A DNA stretch of 64,000 bases from Tretioscincus oriximinensis (taxonomy: Eukaryota > Chordata > Lepidosauria > Squamata > Gymnophthalmidae). Location of the stretch: NCBI GenBank assembly GCA_022410635.1, contig JAJVDF010000237.1, positions 260,485-324,484 of the forward strand, written 5' to 3'. The notes beneath the pieces are model-generated. The model was not told where the DNA came from. It made no database searches and was given only the letters and a program-made list of their open reading frames with translations. Below, in pieces: positions 45,514-56,689 of this stretch (position 1 is its first letter; every line of letters starts with the position of its first letter). The position numbers were made by a program, and so were the translations under genes.

Positions 45514-45549
<36 letters not shown>
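45277..45549 (+). mobile_element. SINE-A, full length
   Basis: CCAGTCTGGTGTAGTGGTTA (A box), TCTCCCGGTTCAATTCCCCA (B box), ACCTGGGTGACCTTGGGCCA, GGTGTCTGTTGTGGAGAAAG, CACCCTATGGTTGGCTGCCC, GGTATAGGGTGGGATATAAG and an (AAAT)n tail. Confidence 0.95.
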
Positions 45550-45989
45550 CTGGTTTGCAGAGATGAAAAGCTCAGGCTGCCTACCTTATATATACTGTTT
45601 TGTTAGTCTCTAAGGTGCTACAAGATTCCCTTGCCAATACACACAAAATTGCATGACACCACTGTGTATCTTCTACCTCTGGCTCTGAATGAGGTTCTTT
45701 CCCCCATTCTGTTCATCTTTCCCCAGTCTCACCTATTCCCAAATTGGTTATCTGCACCACTTGATAATTACTCCAATAACTGCATGGGCCTCTCTAATTA
45801 CATTGCCTATCGAAGTGAAACACATCATAGATTTCAGAAATGAACTGAATCAGGTTATGCACGCGTTTCTTCCGGCAGAGAAACGAAGAAAGCCTAGAGG
45901 GCTCTCCTGTTCTGAAGGAAAATCATGGGTGAGATGCCAGTTAATTTCACTCGGGGCAAGAAAATGCCCAGTGTTATTAACGAATTGCA

Positions 45990-46270
45990 TCTAACCGTTA
46001 TGTGCCACACACAGGGTTTCTAATTAAACAACTCCTTGGCNCAGGCAGGTGGCATTATTATAGATGTAAATTTCAAACTGCACAAAGGAATTGCTAATTA
46101 TGGTCATTTTTGTGTCTCGGTTCGGGTAATTATACTTGCACAATGCACGGTTGCCTGTGAGTTTTGCCAATTCACCTTTCCCTGTAAAAAGCCCCCACAA
46201 CGTTCAGTTCAAAATATTATTAAGGATCTAATTATCTCTTAAAAGCCTCATGTGGAAGGAGAAGAAAGTG
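45990..46270. promoter_or_regulatory. Candidate conserved non-coding element
   Basis: Repeat-free block dense in TAATTA-type words (CTAATTAAAC, GCTAATTATGG, GGTAATTATAC, TCTAATTATCTC), with no coding frame of note. Homeodomain-type composition suggests an enhancer. Untested. 45550-45989 has no recognised gene. Confidence 0.3.
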
Positions 46271-46379
46271 GGAGGCGAGGAACAAACCCTTTGATTCCGA
46301 GAGAAAATAAAGAGACAAACCCAAGGGTCCTGTAGCATTCGGAGGACCCATTTTGACCTGTTGGCAATCAGTCTTGGTG

Positions 46380-47160
46380 AAATTATCCAAGTCAATGGTG
46401 GTATTGNAGAGGTGGATAAAGAAAGTATTTGGTTTTAGCTTTGATCTGCCTGTGCATTAGGATCCCAAGGAGAAGGCCATGTGGTAGTTNGTCCCCTTTC
46501 AGAGATGCAAGGGCTTGTGGCATGTAGGAGGGCCTCCTCTTTGGTGCCTCGCACACTCTGGAACAGCCTCCCNCTAGNCTCTCCAGGCACCTAAGTTGCA
46601 TAGANGGGGTGCCAGATGTAAAAAATAANTAACTGCCTATTCCGTCCCATCCAGNAGCAGCCTAACAGAANTGGATGTTCTGGAGAGTCTTAATGTAGTT
46701 AGACCAGAGAGTCTTAATGAAGCAAAGTTTATTAACAAACAATTCCCAAATAACTTACGTTTCTTTTGGAATAGCTTTGGTTAATTCNGCCTTGCCTGTT
46801 TGGTTGTATGACTTCTGGTCTATAGCTTCATAAAAAANCACTGCTGTTTATGCCTCTTGATTCTTGGATCTATGGTTGGCTACTGAACNAAGGACCACAT
46901 GGAGAAGAAGAGAAAGGGGGGAGGGAACTAAAGGAAGCCTATCAGAATCCTATACTACAAATCCCAGAGACCTACATTCTTCCTTAAAGGGGACTTAACA
47001 CTAATAATACACACAAAACTACATAACTTACTTCTTGNTATGGGAGCAGCGCACTGCCAGCTTCCTATTTTTTTTACTTCCTGGCAGAATCTCCATTTCC
47101 TGTTTTATGTTTTTAATTTGTATCTCTGCCTGCTTTTCTACACTGTTTCCTCACAGTGAC
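46380..47160. other. Low-quality stretch with many ambiguous bases
   Basis: Scattered N. 46500-46580 resembles an L2 segment (GGGCCTCCTCTTTGGTGCCT, CTCTGGAACAGCCTCCC). Rest unassigned. Confidence 0.4.
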
Positions 47161-47274
47161 NAGGTTGGATGCACAGTAGCTTCACAAAGCTGGCANTAGC
47201 AGCAGCCCAAATGTGAAAAAAATGAAACAGGGCTGTTCCTGTGCTCTAGGCAGGGCCTGCTGAACAGTGTAGAA

Positions 47275-47330
47275 GAAGAAAGAAGAGGAATATAGTTTTT
47301 ATACCCCACTGTTCCATGATATGCACTAGA
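47275..47330 (-). mobile_element. SINE-B 3' tip
   Basis: AGAAGAAAGAAGAGGAATAT followed by AGTTTTTATACCCCACTGTT, truncated. Confidence 0.5.
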
Positions 47331-47412
47331 TGTTTCCATATCAGGAAACACAAACATGTGACCACTAAGACTCAGAAGTGAAGTACGGGACTTTTCCCAC
47401 TGAGCCTTATTC

Positions 47413-48150
47413 NGAACATAGGAACATAAGAAGAGCCATACTGGGTCAGGCCACAGCCCATCTAGTCTAGCATTCTGTCTCACACANAGGCCCACCAGAT
47501 GCACCTTGGCAGCCTGAACAGAGGAAAGCAAAATATGCTCCTGTTCATGACTCCCTGCAAATGGTATCTCAGGAGNCCTGCCTGTTGCTCCATCCCGGAG
47601 GCAACATCCAGACATCCATCCTAGTATCCATTTATTCCCTTGGTGTTCATAAACTTGTCTAGTCCTGTCTTGAAACTATCCAAGCTGTTAGCTACCACCA
47701 CCTCTTCAGGAAGTAAATTCCACAGCCCGATGACTCTCTGGGCGAAAAAATACTTTCCTTTGTCTGTTCTCACTTTTCTACCCAACAGTTATAAGGAGGG
47801 CCCTCCGGTCCTAGTGTTGTGGGAGAGAGAAAGCACTTTTTCTCTATTCACCCTGTCTATCCCATGCATGATTTTGTACACTTCAATCAGATCACCTCTC
47901 AGACATCGCCTTTCAAGGCTGAAGAGGCCCAGACGTTGCAGCCTGACTTCATAAGGGAGGTGCTCCAGACCCTTGATCATTTTTGTTGCCCTTTTCTGCA
48001 TCTTCTCCAGTTCCAAAATGTCCCTCTTGAGATGTGGTGACCAGAATTGAACACAGTATTCCAAATGTGGCCTCACCCACATATTTATAAAGAGGCAAAA
48101 CTACATTTGATGCCTTGTTTTCGATTCCTTTCCTAATTATCCCCAACATG
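47413..48150 (-). mobile_element. CR1 LINE, ORF2 C-terminus and 3' UTR
   Basis: 3' end at the left (GGAACATAAGAAGAGCCATA, CTGGGTCAGGCCACAGCCCA). Minus-strand frame at 47789-48082 reads LEYCVQFWSPHLKRDILELE and KMQKRATKMIKGLEHLPYEV. Frameshifts break both ends. Confidence 0.9.
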
Positions 48151-48154
48151 GAAT

Positions 48155-48690
48155 TTCTGGGACAGAGCTTGGCCATCCACATGCCAGTGTAGACTATTTA
48201 TTTATTTATTATTTATTTATTTATACTTATACCCCGCCCTATACCCGAAGGTCTCAGGGCGGCAAAAACAGTAAAACATCACCACAAAAATTAAAAAAAG
48301 TATNAAACAATATTAAAAGTAGGGATAGAGATGGCATTTCTTCAGCCAAAGGCCAAGCAAAAGAGGTGCNTCTTCAAGGACCTTCTAAAAGAATACAACG
48401 ATGATGATAGACGCACCTCGAGGGGAGACTGTTCCAAAGACGAGGGGCAACCACTGAGAAGGCCCTAACCCGGGTTCTCACTCCACTGGCTGTTGAAAGG
48501 GGTGGTACAACCAGGAGGGCCTCTCCTGCAGATCTTAAGGCACGGGCAGGTTGGTATGGAAGAAGGCGTTCCTTTAGATATTTGGGGCCCAAGTTATTTA
48601 GGGCCTTGTAAGTTAAAATCAAAACCTTGAATTGGGCTTGGTAGCAAATGGGCAGGCTCCTTGTTTGAGATATAGCCCAGAATAAGGCTA
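48155..48690. mobile_element. Palindromic MITE copy 2, split by an L2 insertion
   Basis: 48158-48195 (GGACAGAGCTTGGCCATCCA, CATGCCAGTGTAGACTA) and 48664-48690 (TTGAGATATAGCCCAGAATA) are the halves of the element at 41285-41450. L2 sequence separates them. Confidence 0.65.
48193..48663 (-). mobile_element. L2-clade LINE 3' end with ORF2 remnant
   Basis: Minus-strand frame reads LTYKALNNLGPKYLKERLLP and AFSVVAPRLWNSLPS, the L2 ORF2 C-terminus. The 3' end at the left is CCCGCCCTATACCCGAAGGT with an AAAT tail. Confidence 0.8.
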
Positions 48691-48769
48691 AAAGGGGACA
48701 GAAGCCTACCTGTCCACTTCCAATCATTTTCCACCACATGCATAAACATTTATAAGAGTCTGATTCCTT

Positions 48770-48960
48770 TGGAACAGTGTTTCTTGAAAACAAAGAAAGG
48801 AGCACCACGAGGCAGGAGAACTACAGCTCTAGTCAGGGTGGAAAGCGGTAGTTTTGGCAGGCGCAGCTTATTATTTCTGCAGCATCTGCTGAAATTTCCG
48901 CCTTTCCACATCCGTGAAGATGTAGCTCTCCTTACTTTCCTCTGTGAACTGAATATTCCA
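48770..48960. mobile_element. Family F-related element
   Basis: CAGTGTTTCTTGAAAACAAA, GGAGCACCACGAGGCAGGAG, GCAGCATCTGCTGAAATTTC. The last motif is shared with 9895-10005, 63125-63225 and 63935-64000. 48961-49435 has no recognised gene. Confidence 0.5.
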
Positions 48961-49435
48961 GTTCCCATCACAGCATAACAAAGTCCCCACAATTCAACCA
49001 GGCCAGGTTTCCAACTGCCCTTGAGCACAGACGTTTTTGAGGCATGAGGAATATCTCTCGCTTAGCCATCAACCCGTCTTGACTTGACTCTGGAAAGCAT
49101 CTGCTCTTCCTTTTGTGTTTGTTTCCCCACTTCTCCCCCCCACTCCCCCGAAAGCTCTCACACGCTTTAATTGCTTGAAAATTACACTGTACCATATGTG
49201 GCAGTGTGAAGTATAAATATTACATTAAATTAAACATTACCTTGCACAGCTATGGCAACTTTCCCTCAAGAACATAAACATTTCATCTTGTGGCTCCAAA
49301 GGGCCTGTGATCGTTACATGGTACTTCTTCTAAGGTGTGGAAGGATCCTGCTTCAGAGAACTAGGACACATATTGCTTAAAACTTGAGCATCTAGTTTAA
49401 GGTAATTTAGCAAGGAGGCCTCCTAGTACCTGAGA

Positions 49436-49565
49436 GGAAACCATGTCCTATGAGGAACAGTTAAAGGATCTAGGGATGTTTAGTCTGCAAAAGAGAAGAC
49501 TGAGAGGAGACTTGATGGTTGTCTACAAATACCTGAAGGGCTTCCACAGAGCAGAGGGATCAGAG
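49436..49565 (+). mobile_element. CR1 LINE ORF2 fragment
   Basis: Reads [20 protein letters not shown] and [20 protein letters not shown], colinear with 59595-59720. Confidence 0.85.
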
Positions 49566-49676
49566 GGGAAAGGGCTGGGGATGTGGGGGTTTATATTGTT
49601 TTGTATATATGAATGTGCTCTCTTGCAGATTTAAAGCTTTTGTTTGAAATGGAGGAATGCCTTTTTGTTAAAAATT

Positions 49677-49788
49677 AATAGTGATAGTAATAGTGATAGT
49701 AATAGTGATAGTAATAGTAGTAATATACTACCACTACCACTACCACTACCACTACCACTACCACTACCACTACCACTACCACTACCAC

Positions 49789-49838
<50 letters not shown>

Positions 49839-49840
49839 GG
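49677..49840. repeat. Three contiguous microsatellites
   Basis: (ATAGTAATAGTG)n at 49677-49725, (TACCAC)n at 49728-49788, then about 17 TAA units to 49838, with no spacer. Confidence 0.95.
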
Positions 49841-49997
49841 TGAGAATGGGGAGCTGTTAATCAAGATGGCGACAAGCTAACTTCTCGCAGTGAGTACTTT
49901 ACAAAAATCCCGCAGGCATACCTTCTTCTGCCTTGCTAACAGAATTACTCTTTAACAAGTGTAAGGGTGAAATCTCCCTTCCTGCCAAGAGTGTCTC

Positions 49998-50057
<60 letters not shown>

Positions 50058-50066
50058 AATCATAAT
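49998..50066. repeat. (ATC)n microsatellite
   Basis: About 20 ATC units, ending in ATAATCATAATAATA. 50067-50555 has no recognised gene. Confidence 0.95.
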
Positions 50067-50557
50067 AATAAACCTGTAATACTGGGAAGCTAGACCTACG
50101 ATTTAACTTAAAATGAATAAATAAATCCAAATTTGAAGTGGTTTTTGACAGATGCTTTGTAGGTTACTAACATTCTCCCTCACAAATCAAACGGGAGCCG
50201 TTCAGGTGCTTCAATGGAAAGCCTGCAAGGAAACACAGGTTGCCCTAGAGCTATGAGAGATGAAAGATTTTAAAAAAATATTAAATAAAGCTCTGATCTC
50301 AGGTCTGGTTTGTGTCAGGATTCTGCTGATATACCAAAATGAAAAATACAGCATGAGATAACAACAAGCCCCAAATCTAGCTTCATTCCTTTCTCAATTT
50401 AGTTGCCCACAGCTTTAGAACTTCCAGCCATGAAGATGTGCTTGAAAATATGTATTAGCAGCTTAAACTTCCAAAGCCGCTGAAATGACTNTACCTGTTT
50501 CATGAAATGAATGAAGTGTGACAGGCTAACAATGCCAAAATGGGTCACACCCTAATA

Positions 50558-50856
50558 GAAGAAGAAGAAGAACTTGGTTCTTATACCCCGCTTTTCTCAC
50601 CTTTCAAAGGGACTCAAAGCGGCTTACAAGGATATATTTTGCCCGAAGGCTCCCATTCTATCTTCCCCACCAGGCTATGTTGGTTCCCATGTATCTACTT
50701 GCAGTCAGTTGCAATTCCTTGCAATTCATGCTTTCGAATAGCTGGGTTGGCTAGAGCTACAGGCTAGTGGAAGGTGCTCACCCACCCACACAGGGCTTCG
50801 AAACCCGATCTCCCAGCTGAGAGACAGATTCCTTAGCAACTGAGCTATCCGTGCCT
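50558..50856 (-). mobile_element. SINE-B, near full length
   Basis: GAAGAAGAAGAACTTGGTTC, ACTCAAAGCGGCTTACAAGG, GGGTTGGCTAGAGCTACAGG, GGCTTCGAAACCCGATCTCC (B box) and CAACTGAGCTATCCGTGCCT (A box). Confidence 0.9.
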
Positions 50857-50867
50857 AACGGTGCACT

Positions 50868-51160
50868 AACGGTGGTGCAGAGGTTAAGAGCTTTGGTGTT
50901 TCAACAGAGTTGAAACCATGGAGAGTTCACCATGGAGTTCACCATGGAGAGTTCACCATGGAGTTCACCATGGAGAGGGCTTCAGCCAACTCAGCTGTTA
51001 GAAAGCAAAGAAATATGCAAGTAGATAAATGGGTACCACCACCAATCTGGTGGGGAAGATAGAATGGATGTAAGACTTTGGGTGAAAACTTTGCAAGCTG
51101 CTCTGTGTCTCTTCAAGTGAGAAGTGTGGGGTATAAAAACCAGATTATCCTTCTTCTCCT
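50868..51160 (+). mobile_element. SINE-B variant, head to head with the previous copy
   Basis: ACGGTGGTGCAGAGGTTAAG head, CCAACTCAGCTGTTAGAAAG, TACCACCACCAATCTGGTGG and GTGTGGGGTATAAAAACCAG. Contains an internal duplication of ACCATGGAGAGTTC / ACCATGGAGTTC at 50926-50975. Confidence 0.75.
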
Positions 51161-51269
51161 TTCATAGGTGATGCTGGAATGGGTCTTTCCAATTAACTGC
51201 CCTGTGGAGCTGTGCACCCTTTCATATGTCTAATGGATAAGTCTAACACCCGCATTGACCATCGCTACA

Positions 51270-51480
51270 CCGATATCTCAATCAGGGGTAGGAGTTTTCC
51301 GGCTGGAAATCTCACCTCCCAAACCCAAAACTCTCACACATTTGGGGCTCTTGCTCACCTGCAAAACATATGCGGGATTTTTGATGTCACCATGGGGCGG
51401 GACCAGACATGACGTCATAGCTGGGCGCCGAACATCCGGGAGTCCCAGTGAAAATCCCGTTATGAGGAATGAGCATTTCT
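51270..51480. repeat. CRE-motif repeat, copy 3
   Basis: GAGTTTTCCGGCTGGAAATC, TTTTTGATGTCACCATGGGG and ACATGACGTCATAGC. Matches 62460-62705 in reverse (the TTTTCCGGCTGGAAAA and GTGACGTCAC parts). Confidence 0.55.
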
Positions 51481-51607
51481 TGTGCATGTGCCGTTGTGCG
51501 GGGGCTTTTCTTGTACAGATGGGTGAGATTCTCAGGCACTTNCCACCACTGATCTCAATCCAAGAGGCCATTTGGGCTGTCCAATGAAAAAGCAGTATGC
51601 TAGAAGG

Positions 51608-51788
51608 TAGGCTGACCAGATGACCCCTTTTTTTTTGGGGGGGGGGAGGTTGAAATCCCGGTTTTGGGGTGCCTCCCAGTTTTTTCTGAGGAATTTTTTT
51701 TCAATTTTTTTTCCTCAGAAAAAACTGGGAGGCACCCCAAAAATGGGTTTTCAACCCCCCCAAAAAAAGGGGTCATCTGGTCAGCCTA
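51608..51788. mobile_element. Palindromic hAT-like MITE (181 bp)
   Basis: TAGGCTGACCAGATGACCCC to its complement GGGGTCATCTGGTCAGCCTA. CTAGAAGG at 51600-51607 and 51789-51796 is a perfect 8-bp duplication. Arms share GGTGCCTCCCAGTTTTTTCT. Confidence 0.9.
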
Positions 51789-51824
51789 CTAGAAGGGGGC
51801 ATGGTTTCCTCATAAATATTCTGG

Positions 51825-52260
51825 AATCTGCTGATAATCCGATTTATTGGCTTTCCGGTTTTAATGCGCTTCGTTCATATCTTTATAATGTATTCCGAGT
51901 TTTAATTTCTCTCAATTTCTATCTATTGAGATTCCCTCAACATGTGACACTCTCTCCCNTCCTCCATTTTGTTTGCTGGTGATCAAGAGGACGTCTAGTC
52001 GTCCCTCTTCCCAAATGCTATTGGATAGTTTGCTTTCTGTATCTGATTTCTTTGCCCCTCACCCTTGCTATTTCTCCTAAAAGCAACGACTTTCAGCAAC
52101 AGACCTACACACCGATTTGACAGTGGAATTTCCCAGAAAACCGATAAACTGGCTTTAAAACCCGCACGATGGTAGTTTATATGACAACCTGGTGAAGCAA
52201 ATGCAACAGAGATTCAGCTTTCGAGTACATTATTGACCTTGTCTTGACAAAGCCAGTGTT
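51825..52260 (+). repeat. Composite repeat copy 2 (no family D inside)
   Basis: TTTTAATGCGCTTCGTTCAT, TCTTTATAATGTATTCC, CATGTGACACTCTCTCCC and CTTCCCAAATGCTATTGGAT match flanks at 39230-40330. 52261-52860 has no recognised gene. Confidence 0.6.
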
Positions 52261-52862
52261 AGATAGAAGGAATTGCCCTGGGTGAAAGTCAAGTCTGAAT
52301 ACGTCCAGAAAATAATCAGGAAAAAGTTCACCCTTCTATTTTCACTTAAGAAAAACTGAAGTTATAGAAACTAATTAAAAGAAAAATAAATTAAAATAAA
52401 ACAGTCTTCCCATTCTAGGAATTCAGGAAAGATTTANACACTGGGCTACACAAATGGTATTTATTCGTCTAAATTTCCCCAGCAAAATGCTTGGAAAATG
52501 CACCAAACTGTTCTTTGCACCCACTCCATTTCAGAGAGAGGAGAATGGTACCCTTGTTTTGAAACTGAGTCCATAAGTTAGGAGAGAGCAGAGCAGCTCC
52601 ACGGAAATAGTTTTGTAGAAAACATACAAAGCCTTGAATCATTTCACTGAGCGCGTTTGGCTGGGAACCTCTGCTGAAAATTGGCAAATGATATCATGAG
52701 TTTTAAAAGAAGGAGCAGTTACATCCCCTCCCATTTTTGGGGGGAGGGGGGGGAAGTCACAACCCCATTTCACATGCACTCCATTAAGCTGTGTTGATAT
52801 GAATGGTGAGGAGCATTTTCCCCAAAAGGAAGGAAATGGTTTCCTGTGGCTATTCTCTGTAG

Positions 52863-53072
52863 GCATGAATGGCTCAGTCGGCTAAGTGCTTGTCTTTNGT
52901 CTGAGAGATTGGGTTTTCTGGCCCTGTGTCAGATGTGGAGAGGAGTGAGCAGCTTCTTCTAGCCTGCAGCTCTAGCCAACCCAGGTATTTGAAAGTAAGA
53001 ATTGTAAGAAATTGCAACAGATTGCAACTAGATAAATAGGAACCACCAGTGTATAGTAGGGAAGATAAATTC
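52863..53072 (+). mobile_element. SINE-B
   Basis: GCATGAATGGCTCAGTCGGC (A box), GAGATTGGGTTTTCTGGCCC, GCAGCTCTAGCCAACCCAGG and TAGGAACCACCAGTGTATAG. Truncated before the 3' tail. Confidence 0.85.
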
Positions 53073-53228
53073 TTCTCCATCTTCTCCATCTTCTCCATCT
53101 TCTCCTCCTCCTTCTCCTCCTTCTCCTCCTTCTCCTCCTTCTCCTCCTTCTCCTCCTCCTCCTTCTTCTCCTCCTTCTTCTCCTCCTTCTTCTCCTCCTC
53201 CTCCTTCTTCTCCTTCCTCCTCCTCCAA
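53072..53228. repeat. (CTTCTCCTC)n polypyrimidine microsatellite
   Basis: About 155 bases of TTCTCC/CTCCTC units immediately after the SINE-B body. Confidence 0.95.
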
Positions 53229-54392
53229 AGGCTTCCCTCTCTACCATGCTCATAAAGACCAATGACTGGCCTCGGAACCTTGGACTCAGCAATGTGAGTT
53301 TCATTAATAGTAGAGATATAGGAATATCAAAATATAAAGAGGACGATCTGTGGCCCATTGAGTTCATCAACTTTTTTCTCACTATGGCAACATATGGCTT
53401 ATGAAGTCCACCATCAGATCTATATATACACTTATGTGCAAGTGAGTGAAGGTAGATGAGATAGATGGGTTAANGTTGCAGATGATGAAGACTACAGACC
53501 ACTTTCTTCACCAGCAACATGGCAACAAGTCACCTGAAATCCATGTAGCTCTAGAAAAATCTTTCCCTAATCCAACTCATTTCCACAAATCGAAAAGGGA
53601 CATAGAGTGGTACCCTTTCTGCACATACTGTCTGTATTCAGAATCAATGGATCTGGAACAATACCGTCTGAGGGATGGTGCAGACCAGCTTCCACCCAAA
53701 TGTTGAATTTCACATCAATTTTGAGATCAGAATAATAGGCCACTAAAGGCTAAGATCAAAATATAGCTAGTTATGGAATCTTTGAGCGAACCTTTGACAT
53801 CCAACCAAAACCAGAAGCCCATTAGTCTTGAATACCATAGGAATATTTTTCACATCAGCTTACTTTGGTATGCCAATATACTACAGTATTCCTCTCAAAG
53901 TTTTCCCGATTGGGATTATGTGCCAAGAAAACTGATATAGTGAACATAGTGGAATGTCCAGGCATTGATAACCTTGGAATNAACAGAGCATAAATCACTA
54001 GAGATGCATACGAGTGAAAATCAAGTCTATTTAGCCCGGACCAAAACACCTGTTTGTTCGATTTTCAAGTAAACCCTTTTGTCCAATGATCGAATGTTTA
54101 CATATACATTTGAGTATGAACGCAATCAAAAAGATACCATTCCTCCCCCATTTTGAAGGCAAAAAATACAACGTAATCAAACTATTGACTTGTGCTTGGA
54201 ACTCAGGAGGTGACTGCCATTTGATCAGATTTTGGATTACGAGCAAAATGCGTGTTCAGCTCTACGTAAGCACCTGCAAATATGAAATTTCAATGTATTT
54301 TTTAAGCATGAAGTTAATTTTGCCCATCTCTATAAGGGAGAAAGAAAGGGTGAATGCTAGCTGTGGGTTAAGACGCTGCCCACATCCATGGA
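53229..54392. other. No gene recognised
   Basis: Mixed intronic sequence. Frames up to about 86 codons without recognisable domains. Confidence 0.4.
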
Positions 54393-54845
54393 ATAATAGA
54401 ATCACAGAGTTGGACGGGACCTCCAGGGTCATGGGGTCCAACCGCCTTCTCCATAGGTCATGGGGTCCAACTGCCTGTTCAATACAGGATTCACTAAACT
54501 ATCCCAGAAAGATGGTTGCCAACCTCTGTTTGAAGACTGCCANCTAAGAAAAGGACTCACCTGCTCCACTGGTTGATCACCCTTTCTGTCAGAAAGGCTT
54601 TTCTTCTATCTAATCTAAATCTACTCCCCTGCAGTTTCATCCCATTGTTTCTAGTCCTTNCATGTGCCAATGAGAACAAAGCTGATCCCTCTGCTCTGTG
54701 AAAAGCCCTTCAGATATTTGTAGGCAGCTACCAAGTCTCCTCCCAGCCTTCTCTTTAGCAGATTAAAAATTCCTAGATCCTTTAACCATTGCTCATAGGA
54801 CTTCATGGTTTCCAGACTCTCCNCTGAGCCTGCTCTAGTTTACCA
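54393..54845 (-). mobile_element. CR1 LINE 3' portion
   Basis: ATAGAATCACAGAGTTGGAC at the left, AAATCTACTCCCCTGCAGTT, GAAAAGCCCTTCAGATATTT and GCTCATAGGACTTCATGGTT. Contains a partial duplication of GGTCATGGGGTCCAAC. 54846-55825 has no recognised gene. Confidence 0.9.
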
Positions 54846-55827
54846 ATGTACTTTTAAATTGCTCATATTTTTGACGCAGCCTTTTTGGCTGCTAGAGAGC
54901 TTACAAGCATGAAGATAAATGTTGCTTAACTTCACGTCCTGACAGATTTAAGCAATTCATCTTCCTAGTTGTAGACAGTAGGGGCACAAATCTATCAGCA
55001 TCTGAGGAGTTTATCATGAGATCATGTAGAGTGTCACTAACCTATAAAAATAATGTCTAAAGTTTGGGTGAAATTTTCTCTTTGGAAAAACCAATAGATA
55101 AAAAACTGAAAAACCACAGTCTGCTATTGCTGCATATGATTTCCATACATTCAAGTATGGAAATAAGCCAAGGTCCCCAACTATCGAAGACAGGGCTATA
55201 GAAAGGGCCAACTGATATCCTTGTTCAGAGACAAAACCGTGATAGCCTTCTTGAAGAACTGGCCACCCTNTATGGAATATTTACCAAACACAGAAAAAGG
55301 CTTAATAACCATTGGTTTTGAAGATTCAATAATAACAGACTTCCACTGGGAGAACATCAATGAGGAGAGATAAAAGGAGACAAACAANGAACAGTAACTA
55401 AAAGCCATTTATATACTCATGCCTCTGGTCACAGTTTTAGTCCATCTTTGTGCCGCCTTTGAAATTGAAGGACACGTCACCAGAGTGAAAGTAATTCTAT
55501 AACGGAGGACCCAGTGGACAAACTGTCTGTCATCTCAAAACAATGTGATTGGACAGGGAGGAAAAATCCCGCCCCCAAGCCAGAGGCTGTGTGTGATACA
55601 AATTTAGGCCACAAATTTAATCAGGGGGGGGGGAACAGTACCACGAGAGGAGGGGGGGGGCTACTCCCCTAAACTGAGTGAGCAAGTAACAGTGATGGTA
55701 AAAGGGGGACAGAAACAGTACCATGGGCAGAGGAGAGAGAAGACGCCTGCTAGAAAGCTGTTCTATTCATGGACTTGGAATGGCCAACCTCTGCTAATCT
55801 ATAAGGCAGAAACAAAGAGTGAATTCT

Positions 55828-56060
55828 GGTGAGANCCAATCTGATGCAGNNGTTAGAGTGGTTAGAAGTCTCCTGGTTCAATTCTACAAAGCTGGCTGGC
55901 CTTGATGGTCTAGTCATATTTCTTCAGAGCTCTCTCAGTTCCACCTACTCCACANGGTGTCTGCTGGGAAGAGCAGAACAGAAAAGTTATGAAAGCCACT
56001 CTGATTCCCTCCGGGTTGAGAAAAATGGGGTATAAAAACTGACTCNTCTTCTCCAAAGGT
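55828..56060 (+). mobile_element. SINE-A, diverged
   Basis: CCAATCTGATGCAG, CTCCTGGTTCAATTCTACAA (B box), GCTCTCTCAGTTCCACCTAC, CCACTCTGATTCCCTCCGGG and a TCTTCTCC end. It lies about 260 bp from the 173-nt exon, on the 3' splice-donor side. Confidence 0.75.
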
Positions 56061-56318
56061 GGNCTTCTCAGNCAGAGAAGGCANAAAGAAAACAGCTTGC
56101 CNTTTTGCTGATGTGTTCCCTCAATCTAAAAGTGGCCCGAAGGTGGATCAAAACTTAGGTGTGGCCAAGGTCCAAAGATCCAGCATCCATGAACTTTTTC
56201 TGTTCTCTGCATGACATCCTTTTCTTTGCTGCACGATAGCTTTATGCTCCAAAATTAAATTAAGAAAGTAATTTTAAACGGAGGAAGGAATTAAGGTAAA
56301 ACACGCCCATCCACTTAC

Positions 56319-56491
56319 CGACACTTGTTATCTTCTGGGTTGCCAAATCCTGTAGCAGAGATCCAATGGCAGGATTGTGCCTGGAATACAGTTCATATCG
56401 ATTGATGCCAATGTGGAATTTGAGCCAGTTGGGATAGGAATCGACCGATGTTTCTCCGGTGGGTAAGAACTCTTCGTTGCCTTCATTTTGC
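56319..56491 (-). CDS. FAM20C: FAM20C internal coding exon (173 nt), extracellular serine/threonine protein kinase FAM20C
   Basis: Read on the minus strand, the exon is preceded by a pyrimidine-rich tract ending TTTTCATAG and followed by the donor GTAAGTGG. It contains one leading nucleotide, 57 codons and one trailing nucleotide, all open. The peptide includes the segments [17 protein letters not shown] and [20 protein letters not shown], which I recognise as the FAM20C region just before the kinase core. FAM20C is the Golgi casein kinase that phosphorylates secreted proteins at S-x-E sites, including biomineralisation proteins. The trailing G joins the CA of the exon at 23383-23461 to make Ala (TSV-AMKSGG), so phase and order agree. 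FAM20A and FAM20B are less likely because the following exon reads [20 protein letters not shown]. This is probably coding exon 2; the large first exon is outside the window. Confidence 0.95.
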
Positions 56492-56689
56492 CTATGAAAA
56501 CAAAACAGAAAGCAGAAGATTAGATTTTACTAAATTACTAAAAATGAAGTTTGCAATGTGGTGATGAGGCAGACAGGAGGGGAAAAGACTAGGAAGGAAG
56601 ATCAATGCATATGGGATCTATATGAAGCTGTCATTGGCGTAGAACTGAGCAGCTGGTCTGCTGACCAGAACAACAAGCCGGACACACAT

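Noticed and set aside
52972..53382. Arginine-rich 136-codon frame, minus strand
   Set aside because: Translation of a polypyrimidine microsatellite.
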